NCBI GenBank assembly: GCA_022559845.1
Contig: CM040126.1
Location: 140,190,064 to 140,254,063 of the forward strand
Direction of reading: 5' to 3'
DNA length: 64,000 nt
Source: Amorphophallus konjac
Lineage: Eukaryota > Streptophyta > Magnoliopsida > Alismatales > Araceae
Shown here: in pieces, positions 54,967-64,000 of the stretch
Layout: every line of letters starts with the position of its first letter
Numbering within the stretch: position 1 is the first letter of the stretch
The notes under the pieces: generated by a model
The model's database searches: none
The model's input: only the letters and a program-made list of their open reading frames with translations
What the model was told of the DNA's origin: nothing
Translations under genes and position numbers: made by a program

Positions 54967-57053
54967 TGTTAGATGTGGAGATTGAATTAAATGTAGATCT
55001 AGAGGGGGGTGAATGGATCTTTTAATACTTTTTCATCCAATTTGAAATGTATGGAGCTAGAAAGTCATGCGGAATTAAAACTGATTGGCTTTGACTGAAT
55101 GTGAAGCAAACGAACAAATAAATGATAGCAGACTGTTGGGTTGTGATGAGACACAATGTCGAGCAAATGGTCTGCATTTGCAATGAACTACTCTGCCGCT
55201 TCAAAGGATGTTTGCAAAAATAGACTAAACACACAATAAGCTCTAGACACACTCAGGCAGAACTATCTATTGGGTGCGCACCTAGGTATTCATATAAGGC
55301 AAAATAGATAAGCCATCAAACCACAGTAGAAGAAGAGTTTTTTAGGTGGTTTGATCTCTATCCAGAGATCTACGTCCACCCCACACTCCAACCAGAGTGT
55401 GGCTTCCGCTGATACACAGCTTAAACGGCTGGGCCTCATAGCTTGCCAACAAATCGCTGATTCACAACTTCAACCGCTGGGCATTACAGCTTAAGCCAAC
55501 CGCTGACAAACAGCTTGACCTGCTGGGCAATACAGCTTAGCCATCCGCTGACAAACAGCTTGACTCGCTGGGTAATACAACTTAGCCATCCTCCGATACA
55601 CAGCTTGAAACAAGAGTTAGAAAGAAAATAAAAACACTAGACTCAGCAACTGAAAGCTTGAAACAAGCACAAAACAAATGTGGCTCACGCAGGAGCTGAC
55701 TGGCTTGGATCTGATCCACAGACTAGTAGAGCAAATCTTCAGGATCTTCAAATTCTTCTGTTGATCTCACTCACTCTTCTTCTCTCTTCTCGAGCTTGGC
55801 TTTCTTCTGATCTCATGAACTCTTTTGCTATTTTTTTCTTCTTTCTCTCTGTCTCTTTCAATGTCTCAAATCTCCAAAAGTCATCGTCTCTCAATGGCAC
55901 GAATGGGTCTTTTATTTATATGAGTCCCGTGTGAGAGGGGCGCGTGGAAAACGAGTTTCCCACCCATATATTTCATCGCGAGCAACCATTTCAGATCCCA
56001 CGTGTCAGATGTCACATGATGGTGGTTGACCACATGGTAGTGTTCTCCAGTTAGTAAAGCATTCTTGGATCAGGAGCTTCTGTCTTGATATCGTGTAACT
56101 TTAAATCCCTGCCAATAAGCCACAACACATTTCATCAAACAGTTGATAGATCAGATTTTATTCTAAGGTAGGATGTAGAGCTCTATCAAGTAAAGAAGTG
56201 CACATACCTTTATTGACTCTATGCAATGCATGCACTGACTTCCGTGCGTTCTATGCAAAACATGCATAGACCTACATTTATGTGCAACAGTGAACTGCAC
56301 GGACTTGGCCATGCAAAATGTGAAACATGCACAGACCTTCTTTATATATAAGAGAGATGTGCACGGACCCTAAAATGCGTTCTACAAAAGATGCACAGAC
56401 CTTGTCTTGGCCTGACAAGGGATATGCACCGACCTTGTTTTAGCACAGGGCAAATATGCATTGGCCTCTTACAGTAAATTGCACCGACTTGACTATGTAT
56501 GCTACAGTGATGTGCATCGATTTTACTTAGCACAAAGCAAGACTTGCACCGACCTGATCATGCCATGAACGCAGCATGCACTGACTCGAACAGTGATATG
56601 CACCGACCCAATACACCATAGATCTATCATGCACAGACCTTATACACAGGCTACCCAAAAAGTGCACCGACTACCTTCATGCAACAAAGCAATGTTGCAC
56701 TGACCTTATTAAGACACACCCAAACACGCACCGAGGTTCTATGCGAGTGAGAGGAACTTTGCACTGACTACATATGTGCATAATGCAAGAGATGCACCGA
56801 CTGAATGCAAGAAGTTTCATAGAAGTTGCATAGACTTTGATAGGAATGATGCACAGATGCACAGACTTATTCATGTGAGATGAAGAGAAGTGCACCGGCC
56901 CTTGCACGTGCGTAGTAACAAAAACTTGCACAGACCTTTAAGCTTAGCCAGATGAAGACTTGCACCGACCTTAAATGAGCTCTTGAATGACTATGCAGCA
57001 ACTTGAGTTGTGATATAAAAACATACAGTAGACTTGATTGAAGTGATTATTCA
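54967..57053 (-). repeat. Sirevirus LTR S3, truncated
   Basis: The LTR 3' end on minus is ...CCACATCTAACA at 54967, preceded by the CCCCCCCTCTAG-type end. The block 55370-55610 matches the S1 GTGGACGTAG / CCCAGCGG region inverted, and a minus TATAAATAAAAG lies at about 55922-55911. The array 56200-56960 follows. The start of the LTR is missing because element T begins at 57054, so the rest must lie right of the window. Confidence 0.75.
56200..56960 (-). repeat. GGTCGGTGCA/GGTCTGTGCA motif array in S3 LTR
   Basis: About 28 copies of AGGTC(G/T)GTGCA on minus (plus: TGCACCGACCT or TGCACAGACCT), irregularly spaced. The words are intermediate between the S1 and S2 forms. Confidence 0.8.
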
Positions 57054-57369
57054 TGTAATATCTCAGACCCTTCGGATCCCTCTTCTTGGGTCTCGGATCT
57101 ATTTTCTCAGAGATTTTGTTCTCATTTTACCTGGGGTTATCTTTCAGACATCTTTCAGGTTCGGATCCGTGCGTTTTGGATCAGTTTCGAAGGTCCCGGA
57201 AGGTGTTCCGCGGTTTCCCGTGTTTTTCCCTGATAGGACCTACGGAACCCCGTAGCAGTGAACTGGGTCGTTCACCTACTCAGGAATGATACCACAGTGA
57301 TCAACGCGTTCCAACAATCGTCGCGGTATATTTTCCTATTTTTGGGTATTTTCTGGAATTTCTGGATTT

Positions 57370-57382
57370 TCTATATAAACCC
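57370..57382 (+). promoter_or_regulatory. TATA box of T LTR
   Basis: TTCTATATAAACCCC, standard plant TATA form, followed by a pyrimidine-rich leader. Confidence 0.6.
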
Positions 57383-57923
57383 CTATTTTCTTTTTCTTTT
57401 TCCCTTTCTTATTCTTTCTTCCTCTTCCTTTTTCCTCCCGTGAGCGACCACCCCCTTCCACTCTCTCTTCATCCGGCGTGACTGCGGCGGCACCCCTCCC
57501 CGACTGCAGACGGCAGTGAGGTGATGGCGGCGGAGAGGCGATCGTGGCGGTGTGTGACTCGTGGGATTTCGTGAAGGAACGAGGGTTCTAAAAGCTTCTT
57601 CTTCGCGTTCGGTAGTGTTTCGGCGGAGCTCGTTCTCCATTGAGGTAGGGAGACGGATCCCCATGCTCATCCCATCGTCCCCCGTGATTTGTAGGCCGAG
57701 GAGAGGTCAAGAGGGGCATTTTTGAGCCGGGTAGGGCAAAATCCATGTTTTGGGGGTTTTGTGCCGATCTACCGTTTCGTCGCGTTTCGGACCGATTCGA
57801 GGGCGTAGATGCATGATAGGGGCTATAGGGGAGCTTCCCCCTTGTTTTCCCCCTCATCCGTTGATGATCGGGGCGTGGAACGAGTTTTTAGGTTTGTTCC
57901 CATCGGCCCGTTCTCGGGACGAT

Positions 57924-58332
57924 TTGGCGGTCCATCCAAAGACCGCCAGAGCCTTTCGCGGCCCAGGGTAGGTGTGCCAGAGCCTGTGGCGGCCCAAGGT
58001 GGGTGCGCCACAGGGCACTACTTTGTCGGCAGGTTCCCATGTCTTTTGGCGGCTGCACGATAGATCGCTAGAAGATGTGGCGGCCGAGGGTCAGACCGCC
58101 AGAGGGCGAGTTGACCGTTGATTTTCGACCGTTGGTTTTCGACCGTTGGGAGTTTTTGGGGTGTTGCGGCCATAGGTACGCCCGCCACATCCTTGTGGCA
58201 GACCAAGGTAGGACCGCCATTTCCTTCGCAACCCAGGGTGTGGCGGCCCATTGTTAGACCTCTATAGTCCCTGTGGCGGCCCAATGTTGGACCGCCAGAC
58301 TCTGTGGCGGCCCAAAGGTGGACCGCCAGAGA
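57924..58332 (+). repeat. GGCGG/CCGCC hairpin array in T LTR
   Basis: About nine units, including TGGCGGTC-CATCCAAA-GACCGCCA (perfect 8-bp stem near 57925), CTGTGGCG..CGCCACAG (near 57983), and several GTGGCGGCCCAA..GGACCGCCAG. One has a decayed arm (TTAGACCTCTAT near 58255). Confidence 0.85.
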
Positions 58333-59498
58333 TCTACGTCCGACCAGAGTTATCTTTTGCCGATTCGAGTCCCAGGTGAGTGGATCACGATCTGCGCTCT
58401 TACCCGTGGTCTGACTGATGCTGGGCATCATGTGGGGGCCACACATGAGAATGCCGTGGGATCCCAGGAGTTGGTGTTCTCGGCTCGTGTCACCGTGAGT
58501 CGGTGTCGGTACGAGGAGCGGCCCTTGTATTTTGTCCGGTTTAGACATCATTTCCCGTTGACTAGAGAGTCTACTCCTTCAGTGACCCTCCACTAGTTGT
58601 AGCCTTCTGACACGCGAGTGGTCCCACCAGGGAGTGGTGGCGAGGCGACCCTAAGAGACGGGTTTAGACTGGTTTCTGTCGGGCCCCACGTCTATCAGTC
58701 AGAGTCCGACTGAGGGGAAAACCAGTCAGAGGGCCAGACCTGAGACGCACGGTCTGTGTGTGCACACGTGGTTGGGGGCGGTTAGACCCGCACTGACGAG
58801 CGCGACCCCAGCTAGTCACTTGTTCTTTGGTTACTGGTACGGTGTCCCCGTTCCACCAGGGGTCGAGGGGGACACCCGAGGCATGGTTTAAGTCGTCAGT
58901 GGACGCATCCGGCCTTGCTTTTAGTGGGTTGGTACTCTTGTCTTCGTCTGGTAGTGACTCTTTAGTTTTCTTTGGCTTTTGACAAGTTGTTTTAATTTTC
59001 GTGCCGTGTGTTCAGTACTAGCCGTCGTAGTAGCTGGTAGTTACATTCCGTGCAGTTTCTCGATTTGCGAGGTGGGGACCAGATGATCCCTACTAAGCCT
59101 TGTGTTTTGAGGCTCATTCCCTACATGTTTTCATCGTGTTTCAGGTGAGACGAAGCTTCAGGGGAGCACTTCAGAGGCTCCGCGTGGTTCAGGTGCCCAG
59201 GGTTAGTTACCAGTTTCAGGGTATGCCCCGCGTAGTTGTACTTTTCTCTTTGGATGGTACTAGTTGTGGACTACTGTCTTTTTAGACTGCTGTTATTTTG
59301 TGGACCATGTAATTTGATTCATGTTAATTATTGCTTCCTGCTTAATTCATTTAATCTGCATAGCTCTGCAATTATTTTAGATTCTTATGTATCTCCATAC
59401 CATGCTTTCAACCCTTCCGAGTCTTCGAGCTCGTGGGTGGCGGTTCGAGATTCTGGCTATCGGGCATTCCCGGTGTTTGGATTTCTGGTCGTTACAGC

Positions 59499-59510
59499 TG
59501 GTATCAGAGC
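59499..59510 (+). other. Primer-binding site of element T
   Basis: TGGTATCAGAGC, initiator tRNA-Met type, two bases after the LTR end. Confidence 0.92.
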
Positions 59511-59659
59511 GCGGTTGGGGATATATATGAGAATCATAAATAGTTGTAGTGGTCCACTAGTCCACAATGATGATGTACAGCCGGCACTTGCTTAGGGCAC
59601 CGTGTGTTTTATTGATTTCGCCGTTTCTCGTGTCTTATGTTTGTTTGTAGTAGGCGAGT

Positions 59660-60405
59660 ATGGCGTCGAGGCGGATGACTCGCTCTCAGCAGGGAGAGTC
59701 GGCAGAGGAGCAGGAGGAGCAAAGTAGAGTGCCACCAGTTACCAACCAGGCAGGGGATGCAGCGAGAGTCCGGGGGCTGAGGATTTCTTTCAGAGTATGT
59801 TTCAGGCCATGGCTCAGCAGTTTGGTGATGATGCCGGCGAGGGCTCGTCGGCTCGAGGTGGATCCAGTCGCTGTGAGGGACTTCTTGCAGTTTCACCCAC
59901 CCTATTACGAGGGCCAGTCAGATCCTGATATGGCCAGGAGATGGCTTGATGAGATGGAGAGAGTGTTCAGTTCCATGCGCTGTGCTGTGGAGGACATGGT
60001 GATGTTGGCCTGTAACCAGTTGTAGGGTATGACTCGAGATTGGTGGTCTTCGTAGTGGAAGACGTCCTTTCGGTCTCGTCCCGTTCAAGAGATCATGTGG
60101 AAGGACTTCGTTACAATCTTCGGGCGTACTTTCTGCCCATCCTATGTTGGTACGCAGAAGATGCGTCCGTTTTTTGAGCTGGTTCAGGGTGACATGTCAG
60201 TGTTGCAGTACAGGGCTCGATTTATGGAGTTAGGATGTTATGCTCCCCATATCATGGAGCATGAGGGAGTGAAGACGGAGCAGTTCGTTCAGGGTTTGAG
60301 GCAGGAGCTGAGGCACCTCTTGATGGCGAACGCTGCTACTGATTTGGAGACAGCGTTTTAGATACGCTAAAATTGATGCTATGTTGAGTAAATTTCATGT
60401 CACCA
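59660..60405 (+). pseudogene. Gag of element T (broken, truncated)
   Basis: Starts at ATG 59660 (MASRRMTRSQQGES). A frame change near the G5 run at 59772 and another before 59875 disturb the N-terminal linker. The retro-gag core follows: FHPPYYEGQSDPDMARRWL, MERVFSSM, VMLACNQL, WKDFVTIFGRTFCP, FFELVQGDMSVLQY, FVQGLRQELRHLL. In-frame TAG at 60023-60025, 60053-60055 and 60359-60361 each sit where CAG (Gln) is expected. The frame is cut by A2 at 60406. Confidence 0.88.
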
Positions 60406-60512
60406 TGTGACACCCCAAAGTGGACTTCAATATTGGCTTAATATGAAGTTTTTCTTTTTTTCCATGTGTTAATTGTGATTTTTCTGTGTTGAATGGAATT
60501 AATGCCTCAAGT

Positions 60513-60825
60513 AGGGGCGTCATTTAATTGACGGCATAGCCAAGGGCGCCTCTAAATAAACGGACGACTATGTATAGTGGCGTCATTTCCTGGAATTTTA
60601 CGAATCCTAAGCAAAATGAAAAATCAAGAATTGACGTCCCCCTTCGAGGCATCTTTTGTTTAACGCCCTTAACAACATGCGTCATTTCAGAATTTTTAAT
60701 AAGGAAAGTATTTTGTTACCATAATTAAATCCAGTAATTGACGCCGATGTACGCGTTGTCATTTTAATTAACGCCTTTGGTGACGTCGTCATTTTTAATT
60801 GACGCCCTTTGTGAGGTCGTCATTT
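60513..60825 (+). repeat. GACGCC/GGCGTC hairpin array in A2 LTR
   Basis: Six or seven units such as TAACGCCCTTAACAACATGC near 60660 and TTGACGCCCTTTGTGAGG near 60799, most followed by GTCATTT. More decayed than the leader array of the same element. Confidence 0.75.
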
Positions 60826-60965
60826 CCAGTTCCGTCCCCTTTTCGTCTGCTTCTTTCCAGTAATAAACCCTTCCCCATTTTACACATTGTGTTTGATTGG
60901 GAAGAGGGTTTCTTATTGGAGGGTCATTACCTAGTTTTAATCCTTATTTTGCAAGGATTTTTAGG

Positions 60966-60975
60966 CTATAAATAC
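60966..60975 (+). promoter_or_regulatory. TATA box of A2 LTR
   Basis: GGCTATAAATACCCC, near-perfect plant TATA box, directly downstream of the hairpin array. Confidence 0.65.
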
Positions 60976-61698
60976 CCCTTGTTGTGCCCCTCGCGCGGAA
61001 GAAGAGAGAAGGTACAGAAAAAAGAGGAAGAAGGTGATAACAGAGAAGAATCACTGTGAGAGCTAATCGAGAGAAGAGAGTTTCTATTTTGCAGGTTTCG
61101 TTCTAAGTGATTTCTTCTTCCTGCTGATTTCGATTTCTTTTCACGGGAGAACTTCATCTGCAGCATTCAACAATTTCTTTTTTTCTCTCCTTCACTGTCG
61201 CACACACAGCAGAAGGATTCTCCTCTGTCTTTAGTATTTGTTTTCATTAGAGATTAACTCACGCACTCTTTTCTATTAGCTATCTTGCTAAAAGAAAGTC
61301 ATCACATATCTTGCTTTGCATATCATATTCTCCATACCCATTGATACTCCTCTTAAGGGGTTTAAAAAAATCAAAACACACAAGGTGTGTTCATGCTTCA
61401 TTTGTTTGATTTCATATCTCTAGAGCATTTATACTACACACTTTTGGCTAATCAATCTATTCTTCTTGTTTGGTGTGTTTTTACAAGGGTAATCAAGCTA
61501 AGAACCCCCTTCATCGGCCGGCCGGTAGAAGGAGGAAGGAAAAGTCCATAATCTCCCACGCTCAATACAAGGTACATGCGATCACTTTTCTTCTTCTTGA
61601 GGTAACCCCTCTGACGATCACACTCCTCATTAGCACCTCGTGCATTTTTATTTATATTTTTCTTCTTTTCTTAAGTGGATTTTCCATAATCTACAAAT

Positions 61699-61716
61699 TG
61701 GCGATCACGGTGGGAC
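61699..61716 (+). other. Primer-binding site of A2
   Basis: TGGCGATCACGGTGGGAC, three bases after the LTR end; matches A1 except one base. Confidence 0.7.
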
Positions 61717-61750
61717 ACCTTTTATTTTTAGTTTGATTACCCCTCCCATT

Positions 61751-62009
61751 GGCACCCTCGTGTGCCCCTCCCATTGACACCCTCGCGTGTCCCTCCTTTG
61801 GTACCCTCGCGTACCCCTCCATTGTGCTCCACGTAGCACCCTCCCATTGACACCCTCGTGTGTCCCTCCTTTGGTACCCTCGCGTACCCCTCCATTGTGC
61901 TTCACGTAGCACCCTCCCATTGGCGCCCTCGCGTGCCCCTCCTTGGTACCCTTGCCTACCCCTCCTTTGTGCTCCACGTAGCACCCTTCCCCTTGTGCAC
62001 CACGTGCAC
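61751..62009 (+). repeat. Array of 11 short hairpins with covarying stems (A2 leader)
   Basis: Units have a 5-bp stem and a 5-6-base loop: GGCAC-CCTCGT-GTGCC (61751), GACAC-CCTCGC-GTGTC (61776), GGTAC-CCTCGC-GTACC (61800), GTGCT-CCACGT-AGCAC (61824), then GACAC, GGTAC and GTGCT again (61849, 61873, 61897), GGCGC-CCTCGC-GTGCC (61922, one G-T pair), GGTAC (61945, one mismatch), GTGCT (61969) and GTGCA-CCACG-TGCAC (61995). Stems differ and keep pairing; loops are nearly constant. Units are about 24 bp apart, with a trimer repeating every 73 bp. Confidence 0.9.
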
Positions 62010-62173
62010 ACCTCCCACTGATTAGCCATTTTTTGATTTCTGTCTGATTTCTGTCTGATTTCCAGGGCTGTCGGTTCTCTGAACTGAATAGCGCCTTCCA
62101 CACTGCCGTCATTTCTTCATACAGCGACCGCGACAGAGGCACTGTTTCAGTCATTTTCCTGCATTTTTATAAT

Positions 62174-62766
62174 TCGCGCCCCTTACAGAGGCGTCATTTC
62201 AGCATTCAACGCCTTGCACAAAGGCGTCATTTCGTTGATCACTATCATTTTGCCCTTTATCCATTACTGTTTACAGTGTTTTGACGCCTCTTTCCAGAGA
62301 CGTCCGTTCATCATTTGACGCCTCATTCCAAGGCATTTTTTGCCTGCTAGTACTTACTGCACGATTTGACGCCTCCCACCAAAGCATCTTTCACTAATTC
62401 AGTGCCTTATCACAAGGCGTCATTCTATTATCATCATTTTTATTTATATTGCGAGTACTGTTCACTGCCATTTGACGCCCCTTCTCAGAGGCGTCGTGTT
62501 GTTATTTAACGCCTCACATCAAGGCGTCCTTTTCGGCTCAACGCCTTACAGCAAGACGTCATTTTATTACTATCATTTTTTTATACTACCAGCACTATTC
62601 ACTGCAATTTGACGCCCCTTGCCAGAGGCGTCTTTTCATTATTTAACGCCTCACTCCAAGGCGTCATTTTGTTTTGATTATTCCCTGTTTACACTGTTCA
62701 CACCGACTAGCGACTGCGACGCAGATGCTCTTTATTAATTCAGCGACCTTGTCTGGGTCGTCATTT
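62174..62766 (+). repeat. GACGCC/GGCGTC hairpin array in A2 leader
   Basis: Twelve units of form (T)GACGCC-loop-GGCGTC(ATTT), about 45-50 bp apart, for example TTGACGCCCCTTCTCAGAGG near 62472 and TAACGCCTCACTCCAAGGCG near 62643. Loops of about 5-8 bases vary freely; arms and the trailing ATTT are conserved. Confidence 0.88.
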
Positions 62767-63283
62767 TCTTCTGTACCCACAGAAGTGCTGATTATTGGTG
62801 TTTATTTGTCCGATCTATTTTGATATCACATGTTTGACAGTGCCTGCATTAGATTGCATCTAGGGCATTCGGTTTAGGAGACCTCCTCTCCCCACACTTT
62901 TTAGGAGCTACACCCCTCTTGGTGAAGGAAGGACCCTCCTTTGAGCATTCCGTCTCATTGGACCGAAATTACTAAGCCAAGCCTCCGTAAGTCCTCGCAC
63001 CCGTGGATTCCCTCACGGACGCCAGGCAGGTTGTACCATTGAAGTACCCAGAGTATAGTTGACCCATACGTTGGAAAGGAGAGAGAAACCTAGATACCCG
63101 GAGATTATACCCAAATTTTTAACTATGATCCACTTTCAAAAGAGAGAACCTAATATCGAACTTATCCTAATTTTCAAACAAAATCCTAAAATCTTTGGGG
63201 CTCATTACAACTTGTGTGTTTCTTTTGCTTGATATCCCTTGGTTATATTCCATTGTTGAAAATTCATTTCTTTCTCCTTAAGC
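62767..63283. other. A2 leader, gag-proximal part
   Basis: Non-coding. It contains the block GTGGATTCCCTCACGGACGCC, shared inverted with A1 (about 2436-2455), which supports one family. No RNA gene seen. Confidence 0.6.
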
Positions 63284-64000
63284 ATGAAATTGCGTTCAGG
63301 TAAAATCATCAATATGACCAACTACGGGTACACTTATGACGGTTATGAGGAGGGTCACTCTAACCCGTTCTATGAGATTCCCTCTCAGGACCCTGTCTAC
63401 TATGAGAGAAATTACACTTCTTCTCCTACTCAGGTCCACATGGTGGACACTACTTCTTTGGAGGTTGAGCCTTCTTCCCAAGCTCAACCCACCACTCAGA
63501 ATACTTCAGGGGACACTTCCCCTTCTTTCAACTTCAACGAATTTCTTAAAACTCTTGCTCAGCTGGATGACTCCCAGCGTCAGGCGGCTCAAGCCCTCCT
63601 AAAGGGAAAGTCTATCCCGTCATCTTCTAACCCTCCCCAGGCCATGGGTGGCCACTCTGTTAACTCTCCCAACGACCCGGTGGTCGCCCCTAGGGTGCCC
63701 TCGCGCCCATCAACTCCTGTTATGACTATGCCGGCCCAACCAGCAAGTCACTCCGTTGCTAGGCTTCAATAGCCTCCTGTTTCTCAAATTTTGAGAAGGC
63801 ATATGACAAACCAACACTCTTTTCATCCGGCCCCAGCCAAGTCTGATAGCCATGCGCTACTCCTCCAAAAGATGGCGAGTATGGAGGAACAGCTTAAAAG
63901 GGTTACTGCGTCCAAGATCGCTCCCGAAATTATGCTTCCCCCTATGCCGGTTTTTCATCTACCACCGTCTGAAATGCCAAATTTCCGGCGATATAATGGC
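63284..64000 (+). pseudogene. Gag-like ORF of A2, one nonsense codon, runs off edge
   Basis: Starts MKLRSGKIINMTNYG at ATG 63284. An asparagine/tyrosine-rich N-terminus is followed by FNEFLKTLAQLDDSQRQA, a likely helix, and a proline-rich linker. TAG at 63770-63772 stands where CAG (Gln after ..ARLQ) is expected. The frame then continues open through MASMEEQLKRVTA (about residues 197-209) to PSEMPNFRRYNG, the usual start of a retro-gag core, at the window edge. The MEEQ(L/I)KRVTA segment is shared with A1, although the N-termini differ. Confidence 0.7.

Larger units (their letters stand above)
57054..59496 (+). repeat. 5' LTR of element T
   Basis: 2443 bp, TGTAATATCTCAGAC...TTCTGGTCGTTACA. 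A TATA-like CTATATAAACCCC lies at 57370-57382, and a hairpin array at 57924-58332 downstream of it, in the R/U5-like half. Confidence 0.78.
57054..60405 (+). mobile_element. Del/Tekay-type chromovirus T, 5' part
   Basis: LTR 57054-59496, tRNA-Met PBS, leader and a decayed gag, then cut by A2 at 60406. The TGTAATATC start, PBS and gag sequence fit the Del/Tekay branch of Ty3/gypsy chromoviruses. Its insertion truncates S3; bases 57049-57053 (ATTCA) should be one target duplication copy. Confidence 0.82.
60406..61695 (+). repeat. 5' LTR of A2
   Basis: 1290 bp, TGTGACACCCC...ATCTACA. It holds a hairpin array (60513-60825) upstream of a TATA box, GGCTATAAATACCCC (60964-60978). Confidence 0.78.
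60406..64000 (+). mobile_element. Tat/Ogre-like LTR retrotransposon, copy A2 (5' part)
   Basis: Plus-strand partner of A1: LTR, PBS, 1.57-kb leader with two hairpin arrays, then a gag-like frame reaching the right edge. Preceding bases 60401-60405 (CACCA) should be one target duplication copy. Inserted in the gag of element T. Confidence 0.78.

Noticed and set aside
59499..59520. tRNA gene near TGGTATCAGAGC
   Set aside because: It is a primer-binding site directly after an LTR; no cloverleaf around it. The same applies to 52637-52648.

Overview
The window looks like nuclear DNA of a flowering plant. It is almost entirely nested LTR retrotransposons of plant lineages: Sirevirus-type Ty1/copia, Tat/Ogre-like Ty3/gypsy and a Del/Tekay-type chromovirus. 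The only host-gene sequence I recognise is one broken exon resembling the SANT-type region of the plant SWR1-complex ATPase PIE1. It is minus strand and is split between 54871-54731 and 45784-45655. I cannot name the species. I found no tRNA, rRNA or intact cellular gene.

Layout. (1) 1-5002: 5' part of a minus-strand Tat/Ogre-like element, family A copy A1, with a proline-rich frame open to the window edge, leader and 5' LTR. It sits in (2) 5003-9841: the 3' non-coding end and 3' LTR of Sirevirus S1. S1 adjoins (3) 9842-12053: the 3' stub and LTR of Sirevirus S2. (4) 12054-12426, 44836-45789 and 54731-54966 are slivers of older backbone, carrying a LINE 3' fossil and the PIE1-like exon. (5) 12427-44835: a complete but decayed minus-strand Tat/Ogre-like element B. 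It has 3.5-kb LTRs, an ORF upstream of gag, gag, protease, RT, two RNase H domains, integrase, and large tandem arrays between pol and the 3' LTR. (6) 26902-38028: a plus-strand Tat-type element I inside B. It has 785-bp LTRs, a perfect GTTTC target duplication, a broken gag-pol and a spliced antisense gene. (7) 45790-54730: a non-autonomous minus-strand element C inside the PIE1-like exon (target duplication TCAAA). Its 3' LTR holds a solo LTR at 47665-50544 (duplication GGTGA). (8) 54967-57053: minus-strand Sirevirus LTR S3, cut by (9) 57054-60405, a plus-strand Tekay-type element T. T is cut by (10) 60406-64000, plus-strand copy A2 of family A.

Decay is strongly patterned. Almost every premature stop is a CAG/CAA/CGA/TGG codon changed by one C:G-to-T:A step, as expected of methylated, silenced DNA.

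The most unusual signal is architectural. Several LTR lineages carry arrays of short palindromes or hairpins every 25-80 bp: ACGCC/GGCGT hairpins in family A LTRs and leaders, stem-covarying hairpins next to the family A primer-binding site, GGCGCGCC arrays in B and the solo LTR, GGCGG/CCGCC hairpins in T, and hairpin-forming 41-bp and 79-bp tandem units in B. Sirevirus LTRs carry short-word arrays instead (AAGTCTGTACA versus CTCGGTGCA). Palindrome-rich LTRs are known for maize Sireviruses; parallel versions in several gypsy lineages of one locus look new to me.
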